Source: Lycorma delicatula
Taxonomy: Eukaryota; Arthropoda; Insecta; Hemiptera; Fulgoridae
Direction: 5' to 3'
Length of the DNA stretch: 64,000 bases
Assembly: GCF_047948215.1 (NCBI RefSeq)
Contig: NC_134460.1
Location: 13,327,501 to 13,391,500, forward strand
Shown: positions 46,031 through 57,059 of the stretch, in pieces
Layout: each line of letters begins with the position of its first letter
How positions within the stretch are numbered: the stretch's first letter is position 1
Notes under the pieces: generated by a model
Told to the model about the DNA's origin: nothing
The model's input: the letters and a program-made list of their open reading frames with translations, nothing else
Databases searched by the model: none
Translations under genes and position numbers: made by a program

Positions 46031-46944
46031 GCTACATTAACTCGTCTTAATTCCGTGGTTTCATTTATTTTAATTTAAATAATATGGTATAAAACGTATC
46101 TTCTGTTATTTATTTAATATTCTCTGATCGTAAATGGAACGTTGTTAGAATTTTTATTATTTATTACAGACGTTTGCACTTGTGGGAATATTGTTATACG
46201 TTGAACGTTGAAAAAAATCTGAGGTTATAGTCGATTCGCAGTTATTTTATTTTTTACTTTTTTTATAGATTTTTTTTCTGAATGGTACTTTTATTCACCG
46301 TATTTATTTTTCTTCACACATCTGTTTTAAATTCACCACGTAAAAACAATTTTAATGTTATACCGTATTGTATTAAATGAAATTTGGACTGTAATAAAAT
46401 ATAAAACTTTTTTTCTTATAAAATTAAAATAGCTCCATTTAGAATATAAACTTTTTTTCATTAATTCTTCTTTAAATTTAAGCTTTAAAAGTCGACATTA
46501 AGTTAAAGAAAAATACCAGCCTATTAAATCCTAAATTGGTAAAAACATTAAAAAGTCAAAATTTTCAGATAAATTTAAAAACACTTCTTTTTTTATTCTG
46601 TTTTTTAACAATGTAAACCTCCATAAAAAGCTGATAGGATGAAAAAACCATTCGTGAGAAGCACAAAAGGGAAGAAATCTATATCTTTATAAAAAATATA
46701 AATACGTAAAGAAAAAATTAAAAAAAAGTACTATCTTTAATAATGATCTAAGGTTTACTGGAAAGCGATTTGAAAGAATTGTTTCGTGTACTTCAAATTT
46801 TTCAGATATAATATATTTTTAATTGATGTGATGACGGAAATGAAAATTGGTGTAAATTTGACAGACTGCATAATTTTTGTGATCCACCTTAATTTCAGTC
46901 GCATCTGTAAGCCTTTCATTATTAATCGATTTGAACAGGTGCGA
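46031..46944. other. Spacer, nothing recognised
   Basis: AT-rich intergenic sequence. The 62-codon frame at 46786-46974 runs into the SINE and is not a gene. Confidence 0.5.
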
Positions 46945-47105
46945 CTTTTTTTTGGCCTCCGGAACCGCTGTTAGGTATTGCTTCAGAGGATGAGATAAAA
47001 CGGCAATCTTGTAGCACGTGAAAAGTCATGCCTGACCGGGATTCCAACCCGGGACCTCCTGATGAAAGGCCGAGACGCTACCTCTCTCGTCGTGGAGATC
47101 GGCAG
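46945..47105 (-). mobile_element. SINE-A copy, full-length form
   Basis: On the minus strand the head reads GCCGATCTCCACGACGAGAG, then CGTCTCGGCCTTTCATCAGG, then a B box GGGTTGGAATCCCGG. It ends with the conserved tail (TCATCCTCTGAAGCAATACC and CGGTTCCGGAGGCC) and an A run. It has both head and tail, like the 49.8 and 54.2 kb copies. The B box has G for C at the central position. No target duplication resolved. Confidence 0.78.
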
Positions 47106-47159
47106 AGTAAAAGGCTTAACATTCTATTTAATAAAAAATAATTGAATAAAATTAATACT

Positions 47160-47415
47160 TTTGGAGAAATTAATGATTAAAAAATGTAAGGATTCGTCAT
47201 TTTGGCATTTTCAAATTTATCAGTTTTTTGTGGATGTTGGGTATTCATACATCAGATTTGATTAAAATATCTTTATCCATTCATACTATATAAATTTTTT
47301 GGGAAAATACGAAAATGGCGAGTAGTAGAAAAAAAATGGAACGAGATTTTGATGTCCTAAATCGGTTCCCTTAAGTCTGGCCAACACCTCCTGAGGAACA
47401 CTTACATTCTCGTAA
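47160..47415. repeat. Dispersed repeat, related to 22.9-23.2 kb
   Basis: Shares the ordered blocks described for 22900-23165, notably TTTTGATGTCCTAAATC followed by GTTCCCTTAA and a CTCC-GGAACAC end. No coding potential. Confidence 0.45.
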
Positions 47416-47596
47416 ATTTATTAGTACATTATTACATTAGAGTAGCTACGTTAGATTCAAAGCTTGAATATAGGGACAAAATTTTCCTATCGATCAGACC
47501 GGGTGGCTCAATTATGCCTCAATTAACACACTAAAAGTCGAGAGTCTAACTACCATTCCGACATTTGTTTATAAATAAAATGAAATCTAAGAACCG

Positions 47597-47889
47597 TGTT
47601 GTTTTCAGTATTTTGGCTGTAGGTCGTTAAATGTTAATTTTACAGAAAAAATCATTATTGTCAAAAATGTAGGCGGAAAATTCTACCTAAAAAAGTATAC
47701 GGACACAGTTCGATCAGATCGAAAATAAACGAGCTAGGGGAATGTTGTTTTCAGTATTTTGGCTGTAGGTCGTTAAATGTTAATTTTACAGAAAAAATCA
47801 GTATTGTCAAAAATGTAGAGCGGAAAATTCTACCTAAAAAAGTATACGGACACAGTTCGATCAGATCGAAAATAAACGAGCTAGGGGAA
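47597..47889. repeat. Tandem duplication, 146-bp unit x2
   Basis: Unit 47597-47742 is followed directly by 47743-47889. By eye the copies differ only by one T/G substitution and a one-base length difference near the AATGTAG block. The unit contains GTTCGATCAGATCGAAAATA. The near-identity indicates a recent event. Confidence 0.93.
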
Positions 47890-49443
47890 TAAACAATAGC
47901 GCCCTATATACTGTCTGTGCGAAGTAGCCGGCGTCAACTTTTAACCCGCGCGCGCGATAAACAAATGCCTATAACTTTTGATCTACAGTAGGTAATACAA
48001 AAAAAAAGGAATAACTTTGGGTAAATTTAAAAGAATTTGCTACATTTAGGAATAACAAATTGTAGTATTTAATGTTATTTATTATATTGTAATGTTGTCA
48101 AGTCGAAGTATTATCAGATTTGTTAACAAAGTCCTGCAAAAAAAAAGATAAGTCAAAAATCGAAAAAACTATTGGAATATTTTCTTAAGGTGATGATGAA
48201 TGTAATAAGTTTCTTGGCGTAACATATTGTCGTTTCGAAATATTAGTAATTTTAAAATCATATTTCAAAAAACGTATTTTGGGACTTTCACTAAGTACAA
48301 TAAACCAGTCGTAACTTAAATTTTACGAAATTAAATATTTGACTTTTGTGAGCGTAATTTTTGTAAAATGCGTCAGTGCGCACCAGAGTGAAAATAGCAT
48401 TATAAATTTTTAAAAAAAGTTAAAAAAAATAACAGATTTTTACGTTAAACTTGGTAAAGCTGTCCAGAAATATATACTTTATTGTGTGTTACCTTTCGAA
48501 TTCATTATTTTAAACAAAAAATCATATAATTTCATTGTTTAAGATAAAAAACAAGGTTTTTTGTTTCTGATGTAACAGATCATTCTTACGTCTATTTATG
48601 AAAATGTTGTAACTAATTTCGGTTTCGAAAAACGGGGGACTATGACACGTTTACATCGATATAGAGTGGCCCATTTTACTAGATCCACCCGGATATCTCA
48701 AAGTTATTTTGGTAAGCCTCTCGACTTATGTTAATTGAGGTATGCTGAGTGACCTTTTCCGCTTGGTCTGAAGAACAGGAAAATTTTTCCCCTATATTCA
48801 TGTTTTGAATGGAATGCTCCTATTTTATATAATTACATTGGGGTTCACTAACAAGCAATGATGAAAAAAAGGAAATAATTCAATTCGTCTACTATGTAGA
48901 AAATGTAATTATTTGCTTAAAAAATATTCTGCTTTTGTAATTTGGAAAATTGTACAACGGAACACCAGACAATCTTCTTCTAGAAAAAAATAATAAAATC
49001 GGTCTAATTGCAATAACGCTTGAAAAAAAAGTACAAGTCAAACTGATAATCTTGCTCCTTTTTGAAAAAATAAATGAAAATATAAAACAACTAAACTTCA
49101 ACGTACGATATAGAGGGTAAGGCACGGGAACATTAACATGCGTGCCTTCTACACCGTCCCAGATTCAATTTTCGGCTAGAATCTAGAAAATGTGTAAGTC
49201 GTTATGAATGTAGCTTAAAACAAATATAAAATAAATTAACATAAAAAAAAAACTTTTTTTAAATTTGTAATTTCTCATGAGCTCTTGTTATATGAGGTCA
49301 TGTATGTACAGCAAAAGTGGTTTGATTAATTTGTACTTGCGATAATTTTTATTTTTAATTATGTCTGTGACGCTTTTCAAACAATAAGCATCAGGCAGAG
49401 ACACTTTTTCTGTTAGTAATGATGCGGTAAGTAACGGTGAAGC
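47890..49443. other. Spacer, nothing recognised
   Basis: No coding frame I trust. A short alternating GC run (CGCGCGCGCG) lies at about 47946-47956. The 77-codon minus frame at 48892-49125 has no known motif. Confidence 0.45.
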
Positions 49444-49458
49444 AGAGTGAAGATGTCA

Positions 49459-49795
49459 CCCACCGGGTTGGTCTAGTGGTGAACGCGTCTTCCCAAATCA
49501 GCTGATTTGGAAGTCGAGAGTTCCAGCGCTCAAGTTCTAGTAAAGCCAGCTTTACTAGGACTTGAATTTACACAGGTTTACGTAGGACATTTTTACACGG
49601 ACTTGAATACTAGATCGTGGATACCGGTGTTCTTTGGTGGTTGGGTTTCAATTACCCACACATCTCAAGAACGGTCGAACTGAGAATGTACAAGACTACA
49701 CTTCATTTACACTCATACATATCATCCTCATTCATCCTCTGACGTATTATCTAAATGGTAGTTACCGGAGGCTAAACAGGAAAAAGAAAGAAAGA
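49459..49795 (+). mobile_element. SINE-B copy, full-length
   Basis: A 337-bp tRNA-derived SINE. The head reads CACCGGGTTGGTCTAGTGGT (A box region) and GCTCAAGTTCTAG (B box region). It is followed by a hairpin CTAGTAAAGC-CAG-CTTTACTAG, then GACTTGAATACTAGATCGTG and GGTGGTTGGGTTTCAATTAC, and a tail GGAGGCTAAACAGGAAAAAG. It is flanked by the identical 15-bp repeat AGAGTGAAGATGTCA at 49444-49458 and 49796-49810, a clean target duplication. Mobilisation would need a LINE's enzymes. The tail does not obviously match any LINE 3' end in this window. Confidence 0.9.
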
Positions 49796-49810
49796 AGAGT
49801 GAAGATGTCA

Positions 49811-49972
49811 GCCGGCCTCTGTGGCGTGAGTGTTAGCGTCTAGGCCTTCCATCCGGAGGGCCCGGCTTCGAATCCCGGTCAGGCGTGGAATTTTCACACA
49901 CGCTACAGATTGTTCATCTCATTCTCTCAACCAATACCTAACGGTGGTCCCGGAGGTTAAACAAGAAAAATA
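49811..49972 (+). mobile_element. SINE-A copy, full-length
   Basis: A 162-bp tRNA-derived SINE starting GCCGGCCTCTGTGGCGTGAG. It has a B box GGCTTCGAATCCCGG and a body ending CTAACGGTGGTCCCGGAGG, GTTAAACAAGAAAAATA. It is flanked by AGAGTGAAGATGTCA (49796-49810) and AGAGTGAAGATGACA (49973-49987). The left flank is also the right duplication of the SINE-B copy, so both SINEs used the same target word. Confidence 0.9.
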
Positions 49973-50245
49973 AGAGTGAAGATGACACTATAGGCCTAAA
50001 TATCCAGCTATAGGAGATACATTTTATATTTTATGGATTTGAAAGCAAAATACCAGTTAATTTATCCGATGAAGATAACAGGACACCATTTCACTTCTTA
50101 TTTACTCTTATAAAACCTGAAATGATTTGTTTTTCATGGGAATCTAACCATTCCCAACTACTTTTACTACTACTACTAATTATAGTGATGAACGAATAAA
50201 ACCTTTGTTTATCAAAAGCCATTTTATTTAAGAACTAGCTCTACT

Positions 50246-50301
50246 ATCCATGCAACCACAATGTGCCACGCTTCGCTGTGGCACATTGTGGTTGCATGGA
50301 T
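50246..50301 (-). repeat. Helitron 3' subterminal hairpin, 24-bp arms
   Basis: Arms ATCCATGCAACCACAATGTG-CCAC (50246-50269) and their exact reverse complement (50278-50301) enclose the 8-base loop. In Helitrons such a hairpin marks the end of the transferred strand. A 24-bp perfect stem is longer than the usual 16-20. Confidence 0.92.
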
Positions 50302-50342
50302 GAGAAATGAGAAACAAAACAAAGCATACGTTTCATAGAAGT

Positions 50343-51249
50343 TTAATTTTGCAATACTTGTGGATATAAAATATTTTTTGTTTTTCCACTGTCTGCGTAT
50401 ATATAAAGGCTATCTGGTTTGCCGACGCGGGAACACGCAACATACAGTTGCCCATGTGAGAAGCAATCCGCATCTAAATTTAAACCACACAATTCTAAAG
50501 ATTGACCTTGAGCTTTATTGATTGTGATTGCCAATGCCAATCGAATTGGGAATTGCAATCTTTTAAATTAAAATGGTGTATCGGTCGGGATTATGGGTAT
50601 TCGAGGAATGAAGACATCTTCACCTTTGAAAGGCCCCGTTAAAATCGTTGCTTCCACTACGTTATTCATCAATTTCTTAACTGCAAGTCGCGTACCGTTT
50701 CAGAGTTTTGGCCGATTAATATTCCGCAACAGGATAATTGTCATTTTTTGATCGAACCGTTGCTAGAATCAATCTAATGAGGAATGTTTTCCCAGTTCCT
50801 CCTGGCGCATCCAAGAAGAAGGTCCCCCCAACCCCATCATTTATCATTTTCATTATGCGATCATAAATGCCTTTCTGTTCACGCGTTAATTTGGGAATGT
50901 TTGATTGGACATATGACTGAAGATCACCGATGTTGTAACTCTGTTCACGGCGTAAATCCACATCAAATGAAGCAATCGCAGCTCGGGTGGGTGCTGGCAT
51001 TCCCGATTGACTAAGAACTTTATTTGCAATAACTAAGCACTTGTCTTCAATATTTATCAATGCTTCGTTGTAAATGCCTTCTGTAAATTCCACGGTCATA
51101 TTGGTATTTTCTAGGCGTATTCTATGCAGAATATCCTCAGCCTGTGCGATCGATATCTTTCCCATAACTCTGTGGGAGATGAAGGGAAGCAAGCGGTCAA
51201 TATAATTGCGAATAATGCGCGAATTTGGTTTGGATGTGCAGTGTTGCAC
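50343..51249 (-). pseudogene. Helitron PIF1-like helicase, internally deleted
   Basis: Frame 50716-51249 (177 codons) holds the N-terminal part of a PIF1-family helicase: LTREQKGIYDRIM, then the Walker A motif APGGTGKT at residues 148-155. Frame 50343-50558 holds the C-terminal motif ITINKAQGQSLE, then YVACSRVGKPDSLYIY. The bridging text (NINRPKL, NGTRLAVKKLMNN, FIPRIPI) carries a TGA and a TAA. The middle helicase motifs, including Walker B, are missing: the NDN of the N-terminal part joins directly to the LLRNIN block. So it is a dead deletion derivative. Confidence 0.85.
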
Positions 51250-51712
51250 GCGTCATTAATACATATATCTCACTGTTGGTTGTTTTCTAATAAATTCTGA
51301 GCTTGCTGAAAGGCGCAGCTCAATCACGACACGATCACACAAAAGTACCTCGATTAAAGTGAATATTTAATTCAGATTGTATAATAATCTGAATCAGATG
51401 CAAGTGGATACGTTTTTTTTTTGTTAATAAACAATGTAATTGGGAACAAGTATTGTTTCACATGTGACTGCGGTTGTCGTTAGCTAGTATGACGAGTGTT
51501 TCCCTCGCTTCCGGCAGATGGCGCGGTCACTGGTAGCTGACCATTAAAAAAACTGTTTTCTCGCGGTCGCGGGTATGTGACTGATGTGAAAAATAGATAA
51601 AAACAATCTTTGATGCGGGTTATATAATACTAAAATTTGAGATCAATCGGTAGAGAACATTTTGAGTTTTTGAAGCGTACACAAACGAACTTAATATTTT
51701 TATATATAAAGA

Positions 51713-52307
51713 TTTGTGGCTGCGAAAAAAAGCGAGAAAAAGTCGCGCGAAAAAACACATCATTTTAAATGCTTACAAAAGCAGAGTAATGCTTACAAAT
51801 TACAGAATAATCAAACGGCGTTGATATTAGATGTTAATAAACTGCTAACGTAAGTAGAAGTTGTGCTGCTTCAGAGTGCAACGTGATTCTCGAATATGAA
51901 TCTACTAATGAATTGCGGTCTCCAAAGAAAATAAAACCCCGCAGGTCAATTGAGAAAAAGGTGAGATTTTTATAAAAACGTGATTCGTAAAAAAATTACA
52001 CGAATTTGAGTTATTTAGAAATAGTTTAGCGGAGTATTATGTCCTTTGGAAGAGAATTCGGTTATTGTCTTCGACAAAGCTTCTTATCATTAAACGAAAA
52101 GAATTCCAGCCGTGTTATAGAAAAACAATGATATCAAAATGTGGCTTAGTTTAAAAGGAATAATTTTTGAAGAGGTTTAAGTTAATGTTCAATCATTGCA
52201 AAGGGTTTCGCGTATTAAAAATAATTATAGTCCGTATAAAATTGGTTTGCCAACACAACGCCATATTGGTAAGTCGTGTTTTTATTCGGCTCCTAACGAA
52301 TATGTTT
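51713..52307. other. Spacer, nothing recognised
   Basis: AT-rich intergenic sequence. The 78-codon frame at 52167-52403 runs into a SINE and is not a gene. Confidence 0.45.
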
Positions 52308-52473
52308 GCCGGCCTCCGTGGCGCGAGTGGTAACGTCTCGAACTTTAATCCGGTGGTTCCGAGTTGGAATCCCGGTCAGGCATGGCATTTTCATACGCTA
52401 TAAATCATTCATATCATCATCTGAAGCAATGCATAACGGTGGTTTCGGAGGTTAGGAAAAACAAAAAAAAAAA
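52308..52473 (+). mobile_element. SINE-A copy, full-length form
   Basis: Starts GCCGGCCTCCGTGGCGCGAG, with B box GAGTTGGAATCCCGG and tail GCATAACGGTGGTTTCGGAG before an A run. The flanks AACGAATATGTTT (52295-52307) and AACGAATACTTAG (52472-52484) agree only for the first 8 bases, so a target duplication is possible but eroded. Confidence 0.85.
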
Positions 52474-52549
52474 CGAATACTTAGTTGTGTAGTTTCAGTG
52501 TTACTATTTGTGAATTTTGTTCTTTGCTTTTACATATCAAAGAACGCTA

Positions 52550-52621
52550 AATGACCAAAAAACGATTGTTTGGTAATATATATGTAAAAAAAATAACCTA
52601 ACAAAGGATTTTTTGGTCATT
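52550..52621. repeat. 13-bp inverted repeat
   Basis: AATGACCAAAAAA (52550-52562) and its exact complement (52609-52621) flank 46 AT-rich bases. It could be the terminal repeats of a very small MITE-like element, but no target duplication was seen. Confidence 0.5.
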
Positions 52622-52777
52622 ATGTAGGTATATTACTTTCTGTGTATTTGGTTATTTCGACTTTTTTTGTTTGCATAGTCTTAAGTCTATCTGGGCTATA
52701 AGAAAGTTGGGTGTTTTAATTTATTTACTGTAACTCATCCTTCTTGGTGGCTTTTCTTTTTGTTTTGGTGTTTTTTT

Positions 52778-53381
52778 TTTTTTTAATAAAATACAGATGT
52801 TTTAACTGTTAAATATAATTCAAAGAAATTTGTTACTTAATCAGTTGTGATTTTGTTTACATTGGCAACGGCCATACGGGCTATTTGTAATTGGTCGTTG
52901 TGTTTGACAGCGGCCATATTGCATTGATCTGATTGGTTTTCCTTTGTTTACATTTCCATCTGATTTATTAGCACCTTATTTATTAAAAAACTGTACAAAT
53001 TAAAAATAGATAAATAGATTTATTAAAAATAGATGAAAACAATCTTTGATGCGGGTTATATATCGTGCTAAAATATTTTTTATCGTGTTTTTTTTTTTTA
53101 ATAAAATACAGATGTTTTAGCTGTTAAATATAATTCAAAGAAATTTGGTCGTTGTGTTTGACAGCGGCCATCTTGTATTGATCTGATTGGTTTTCCTTTG
53201 TTTACATTTCCAAATTAAAAAAGTACAAATTAAAAATAGATAGATTTATTAAAAATTGATGAAAACAATCTTTGATGCGGGTTATTATATATCGTGCTAA
53301 AATTTGAGCTCAATCGGTGCAGAACATTTTGAGTTTTTGAAGCCGTACACAAACGAACTTAACATTTTATATATATATAGA
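52778..53381 (-). mobile_element. Helitron-like element, 5' end and duplicated body
   Basis: The 5' terminus TC at 53381-53380, after an A, and the next 125 or so bases match the 5' end of the Helitron at 51712 (GTTCGTTTGTGTACG, then a CTCAATCGGTGCAG-like block, then CAATCTTTGATGCGGGTTAT in plus orientation). Inside, a segment is repeated head-to-tail: roughly 52778-53073 and 53089-53303, both with AATAAAATACAGATGTTTTA, CGTTGTGTTTGACAGCGGCC and TGATTGGTTTTCCTTTG. No helicase frame is present, so it is non-autonomous. The 3' CTRR end was not located, so the lower boundary is uncertain. Confidence 0.7.
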
Positions 53382-53415
53382 TTTCGTTTGATTGATGTAA
53401 ATAGTACAATCTGTT

Positions 53416-53715
53416 TAACTGGTGAACAGTAAGCAACCCGCCCCCCGCCCCTTCGCGGCATAATGAGATGAGGATATATGTATGACTTGTATGAGGTGTA
53501 GTCTTGTACATACTCAGACCGACCATTACTGAGGCGTGTAGTTAGTTGAACCCCGACCACCAAAATACACCGGTATCCACTGTCTGGTATTCAAATACGT
53601 ATAAAAGAAACTAACGTTTACTGGAATTTGAACCTCAGGACCTTCGAATTCGAAAATCAGCTGTTGAACAACTGATTTGTGACGAAGAGTTAACCACTAG
53701 ACTAGCCTGGTGGGT
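53416..53715 (-). mobile_element. SINE-B copy
   Basis: On the minus strand: CCACCAGGCTAGTCTAGTGG head, AACAGCTGATTTTCGAATTC, GTCCTGAGGTTCAAATTCCA (B box), GTATTTGAATACCAGACAGT, TTTGGTGGTCGGGGTTCAAC. The tail end near 53416 is diverged, with a C-rich run at 53443-53453. It lies about 35 bp outside the Helitron 5' terminus. No target duplication resolved. Confidence 0.78.
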
Positions 53716-54130
53716 CAGAAAAATTTTTTTTTTAAAAACTATGTTTTTCGTCTATTTTACCTCTGTTTAATAGTAATTACAATCTAAAATTATTGTAAGT
53801 ATTTATTTTGTTAAATACTTATAATTAAAATAACGTAAAACATTAATTTAAATAAAATTTTAATTATTAAGATGTAGAAAAGATCTGATGATCTACTTTG
53901 GATTTATTCATTATCACTTTTGAGTTTTGTTTCCTAGAATATGTATAAGTAATATTTCTAATAAAAACCTTTTTACCTCCATTTTTATCTCAATATAAGT
54001 TGCTTATTTTAATTTGCTGTTATTTAGTAACTGATTTGTGATATTCCTACGACATGTTTCGTCCATGTAAGCTATTTATGTACGTTTTAATATTTTCTTT
54101 AGTTTATTTCGCGTTTAGCATACCTCGTAC
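53716..54130. other. Spacer, nothing recognised
   Basis: AT-rich intergenic sequence. No gene-like signal. Confidence 0.5.
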
Positions 54131-54143
54131 GCGTTTTAGATCT

Positions 54144-54304
54144 TTGTTTTGCCTCCGGGTCCGCAGTCAAGCAATTCATTCCGCAGAGGATGAGATGAAT
54201 GTTCTGTAGCGTGTGTGAAAAATGTCATCCCTGACCGGGATTCGAACCCAGGACCTCCGAGTGATAGGCCAAATCGCTACCACTCGCGCCACGGAGGCCG
54301 GCAG
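54144..54304 (-). mobile_element. SINE-A copy, full-length with target duplication
   Basis: A 161-bp minus-strand SINE: head GCCGGCCTCCGTGGCGCGAG, B box GGGTTCGAATCCCGGTCAGG and body TCATCTCATCCTCTGCGGAA. It is flanked by the perfect 13-bp repeat GCGTTTTAGATCT (54131-54143 and 54305-54317). It is the cleanest SINE-A copy here and defines the family ends. Confidence 0.93.
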
Positions 54305-54317
54305 GCGTTTTAGATCT

Positions 54318-55739
54318 GTTTTTAACAGATCTAAAATGCCGAAAAAAATTACCTTAAAAATTTTTAAGGTAAATTTTGATTGTTAATTATTTACTTCTGT
54401 AACTTTGTGTCCGGGCGGTGATAACACCTTGTTGTGCGCCTTGGAAAAACAAGAAATGATTATTGATTTTAATTAATTACTTTTGTAATTTTATTTATTT
54501 TAATATTAATAAAATAGGTTTTATAGCTCAACACCGTTTATTTCTTAAATTGATACGCGTTGAACTTTACGAAGTGTAAAAGTATTAATTTCTATTTCCG
54601 TTTCCGGTTATACAGAATTTTATTTCTTAAAAATTGTGCGTACGCTTGTTTATTTTTATTTATGTTTGCTAAAATATGTTTACTGAATAAATAATAATAA
54701 TCTATTGTATTACTTATTTTAATAACAGTAGCAAAAAGTAGCCTTCCTTGTTTAACCTCATGTATCATCGTCATTAATCTGCTGTCGACGTTTCTATGGA
54801 ATAATCATGTTAAAATTGTACTACTGTAAAACAAAGTATTGATTTAACGCTATTAATTAATAATTAAAAAAATATTACTTCGTTTGTTTTTATGATTTCT
54901 GTTATTGATCGAATAATTTATGAACTTCTGTAAAATTTTTTAATATTCCATTTTTATAATTTTTTTTCTTTAATAAAAATGTTTGTTATAATTTTTTTTT
55001 GGCACGGTGATTACTTTACTTTACTTTACTTTACTTAGTGTAATTTCATAATAAAATCATTTATAGAATCATTATTAATTTATTTGGAACACTAGTTCTG
55101 TAATCGGGAAGAAATTTGTGTCAGACGTCAGAACTTTAAAATGATAACTGATTATTAAGTTATATACTTTTATTCAGTATTATCAGTCACTGACTTTTTT
55201 CGATCGAATTTCCGCATCCTCAGGCATTTCTGCTGCAAAACTGACATGTTTATTAACTGAATTTGCTATAATTATTAAAATTGCTATTTATTTATTTATT
55301 TTTTTATTAATAATCTGACATCTTAAAAGAAATAATTTACTGTGTTTATTTAATAATTTATATGGACTAGTATAAAGTTTGTTGTTTATACTGATAATGT
55401 TATACTTTTCTTATTAATATCATCTAAATTTATTTTAGATCTAATTAGACTCGGCATAACAAAGTTAGAAGAAAGTTTTTGTTTTCACTTTTACGGGAAG
55501 TTATTTTAAAATATTCAGAAGTACTATTTATGTTACGTGCTTATTAATAAAATGTAATGTTTTACTTTATATCTTAATAACTTTGTTATTATTAATTTTC
55601 ATTGGCATTCTATTGATATTTTTGTTTTAATTTGTTTATTGTTTCATGATAAACTTAAAATTGAAATCTCATATCTACTCTCTGTTTTTATTTAATATTA
55701 TTGTTTATTAGGTACGATTGTGAGAAGTTGGTTTTAATT
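54318..55739. other. Spacer with (ACTTT)n run
   Basis: AT-rich intergenic sequence. A pentanucleotide run, TTACT repeated about 4-5 times, lies at 55014-55037. No gene-like signal. Confidence 0.5.
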
Positions 55740-55750
55740 TTGGGATCATC

Positions 55751-57059
55751 TTTTCTTTTTTTTTTTTTGTCTTCAGTCATTTGACTGGTTTGATGCAGCT
55801 CTCCAAGATTCCCTATCTAGTGCTAGTCGTTTCATTTCAGTATACCCTCTACATCCTACATCCCCGACAATTTGTTTTACATACTCCAAACGTGGCCTGC
55901 CTACATAATTTTTCCCTTCTACCTGTCCTTCCAATATTAAAGCGACTATTCCAGGATGCCTTAGTATGTGGCCTATAAGTCTGTCTCTTCTTTTAACTAT
56001 ATTTTTGAAAATGCTTCTTTCTTCATCTATTTGCCGCAATACCTCTTCATTTGTCGCTTTATCCACCCATCTGATTTTTAACATTCTCCTATAGCACCAC
56101 ATTTCAAAAGCTTCTAATCTTTTCTTCTCAGATATTCCGATCGTCCAAGTTTCACTTCCATATAAAGCGACACTCCAAACATACACTTTCATAAATCTTT
56201 TCCTGACATTTAAATTAATTTTTGATGTAAACAAATTATATTTCTTACTGAAGGCTCGTTTAGCTTGCGCTATTCGGCATTTTATATCGCTCCTGCTTCG
56301 TCCATCTTTAGTAATTTTACTTCCCAAATAACAAAATTCTTCTACCTCCATAATCTTTTCTCCTCCTATTTTCACATTCAGTGGTCAATCTTTGTTATTT
56401 CTACTACATTTCATTACTTTTGTTTTGTTCTTGTTTATTTTCATGCGATAGTTCTTGCGTAGGACTTCATCTATGCCGTTCATTGTTTCTTCTAAATCCT
56501 TTTTACTCTCGGCTAGAATTACTATATCATCAGCAAATCGTAGCATCTTTATCTTTTCACCTTGTACTGTTACCCCGAATCTAAATTGTTCTTTCACATC
56601 ATTAACTGCTAGTTCCATGTAAAGATTAAAAAGTAACGGAGATAGGGAACATCCTTGTCGGACTCCCTTTCTTATTAGGGCTTCTTTCTTATGTTCTTCA
56701 ATTGTTATTGTTGCTGTTTGGTTCCTGTACATGTTAGCAATTGTTCTTCTATATCTGTATTTGAACCCTAATTTTTTTAAAATGCTGAACATTTTATTCC
56801 AATCTACGTTATCGAAAGCCTTTTCTAGGTCTATAAACGCCAAGTATGTTGGTTTGTTTTTCTTTAATCTTCCTTCTACTATTAATCTGAGGCCTAAAAT
56901 TGCTTCCCTTGTCCCTATACTTTTTCTGAAACCAAATTGGACTTCTCCTAACACTTCTTCCACTCTCCTCTCAATTCTTCTGTATAAAATTCTAGTTAAG
57001 ATTTTTGATGCATGACTAGTTAAACTAATTGTTCTGTATTCTTCACATTTATCTGCTGC
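55751..57059 (-). mobile_element. LINE-1f copy J, 5'-truncated, one nonsense codon
   Basis: Minus-strand copy of the RT and C-terminal parts. The same frame is open at 56385-56963 and 55773-56375, interrupted by a single TGA near 56384 where the family has GGA in KDGPLN. RT motifs are intact: IDLEKAFDNVDW, VRQGCSLSPLLFNLY, FADDIVILAE. It is flanked by a perfect 11-bp repeat TTGGGATCATC (55740-55750 and 57060-57070). The A-tail on its coding strand is interrupted by a G. It lacks the endonuclease. Confidence 0.95.

Larger units (their letters stand above)
50235..51712 (-). mobile_element. Internally deleted Helitron, both termini present
   Basis: A 1,478-bp minus-strand rolling-circle element. 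The 5' terminus is TC at 51712-51711, after an A, followed by a TA-rich start and GTTCGTTTGTGTACGC. The 3' terminus is CTAG (50238-50235) followed by T. Seven bases before CTAG sits a perfect hairpin with 24-bp arms (50246-50269, 50278-50301) and loop GCTTCGCT. The A|TC...CTAG|T layout with a subterminal hairpin is the Helitron signature. Only helicase-derived coding sequence remains inside; the Rep/HUH nuclease part is absent. It therefore would need a helper. Confidence 0.88.

Noticed and set aside
47597..47889. CRISPR-like or origin-like repeat
   Set aside because: Only two 146-bp units without spacers, in an insect-like genome.
49634..49843. 69-codon frame (and the similar one at 53297-53563)
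   Set aside because: Both are read-through of SINE-B sequence (shared VVG-QL-T word). They share similarity only because the SINE does.
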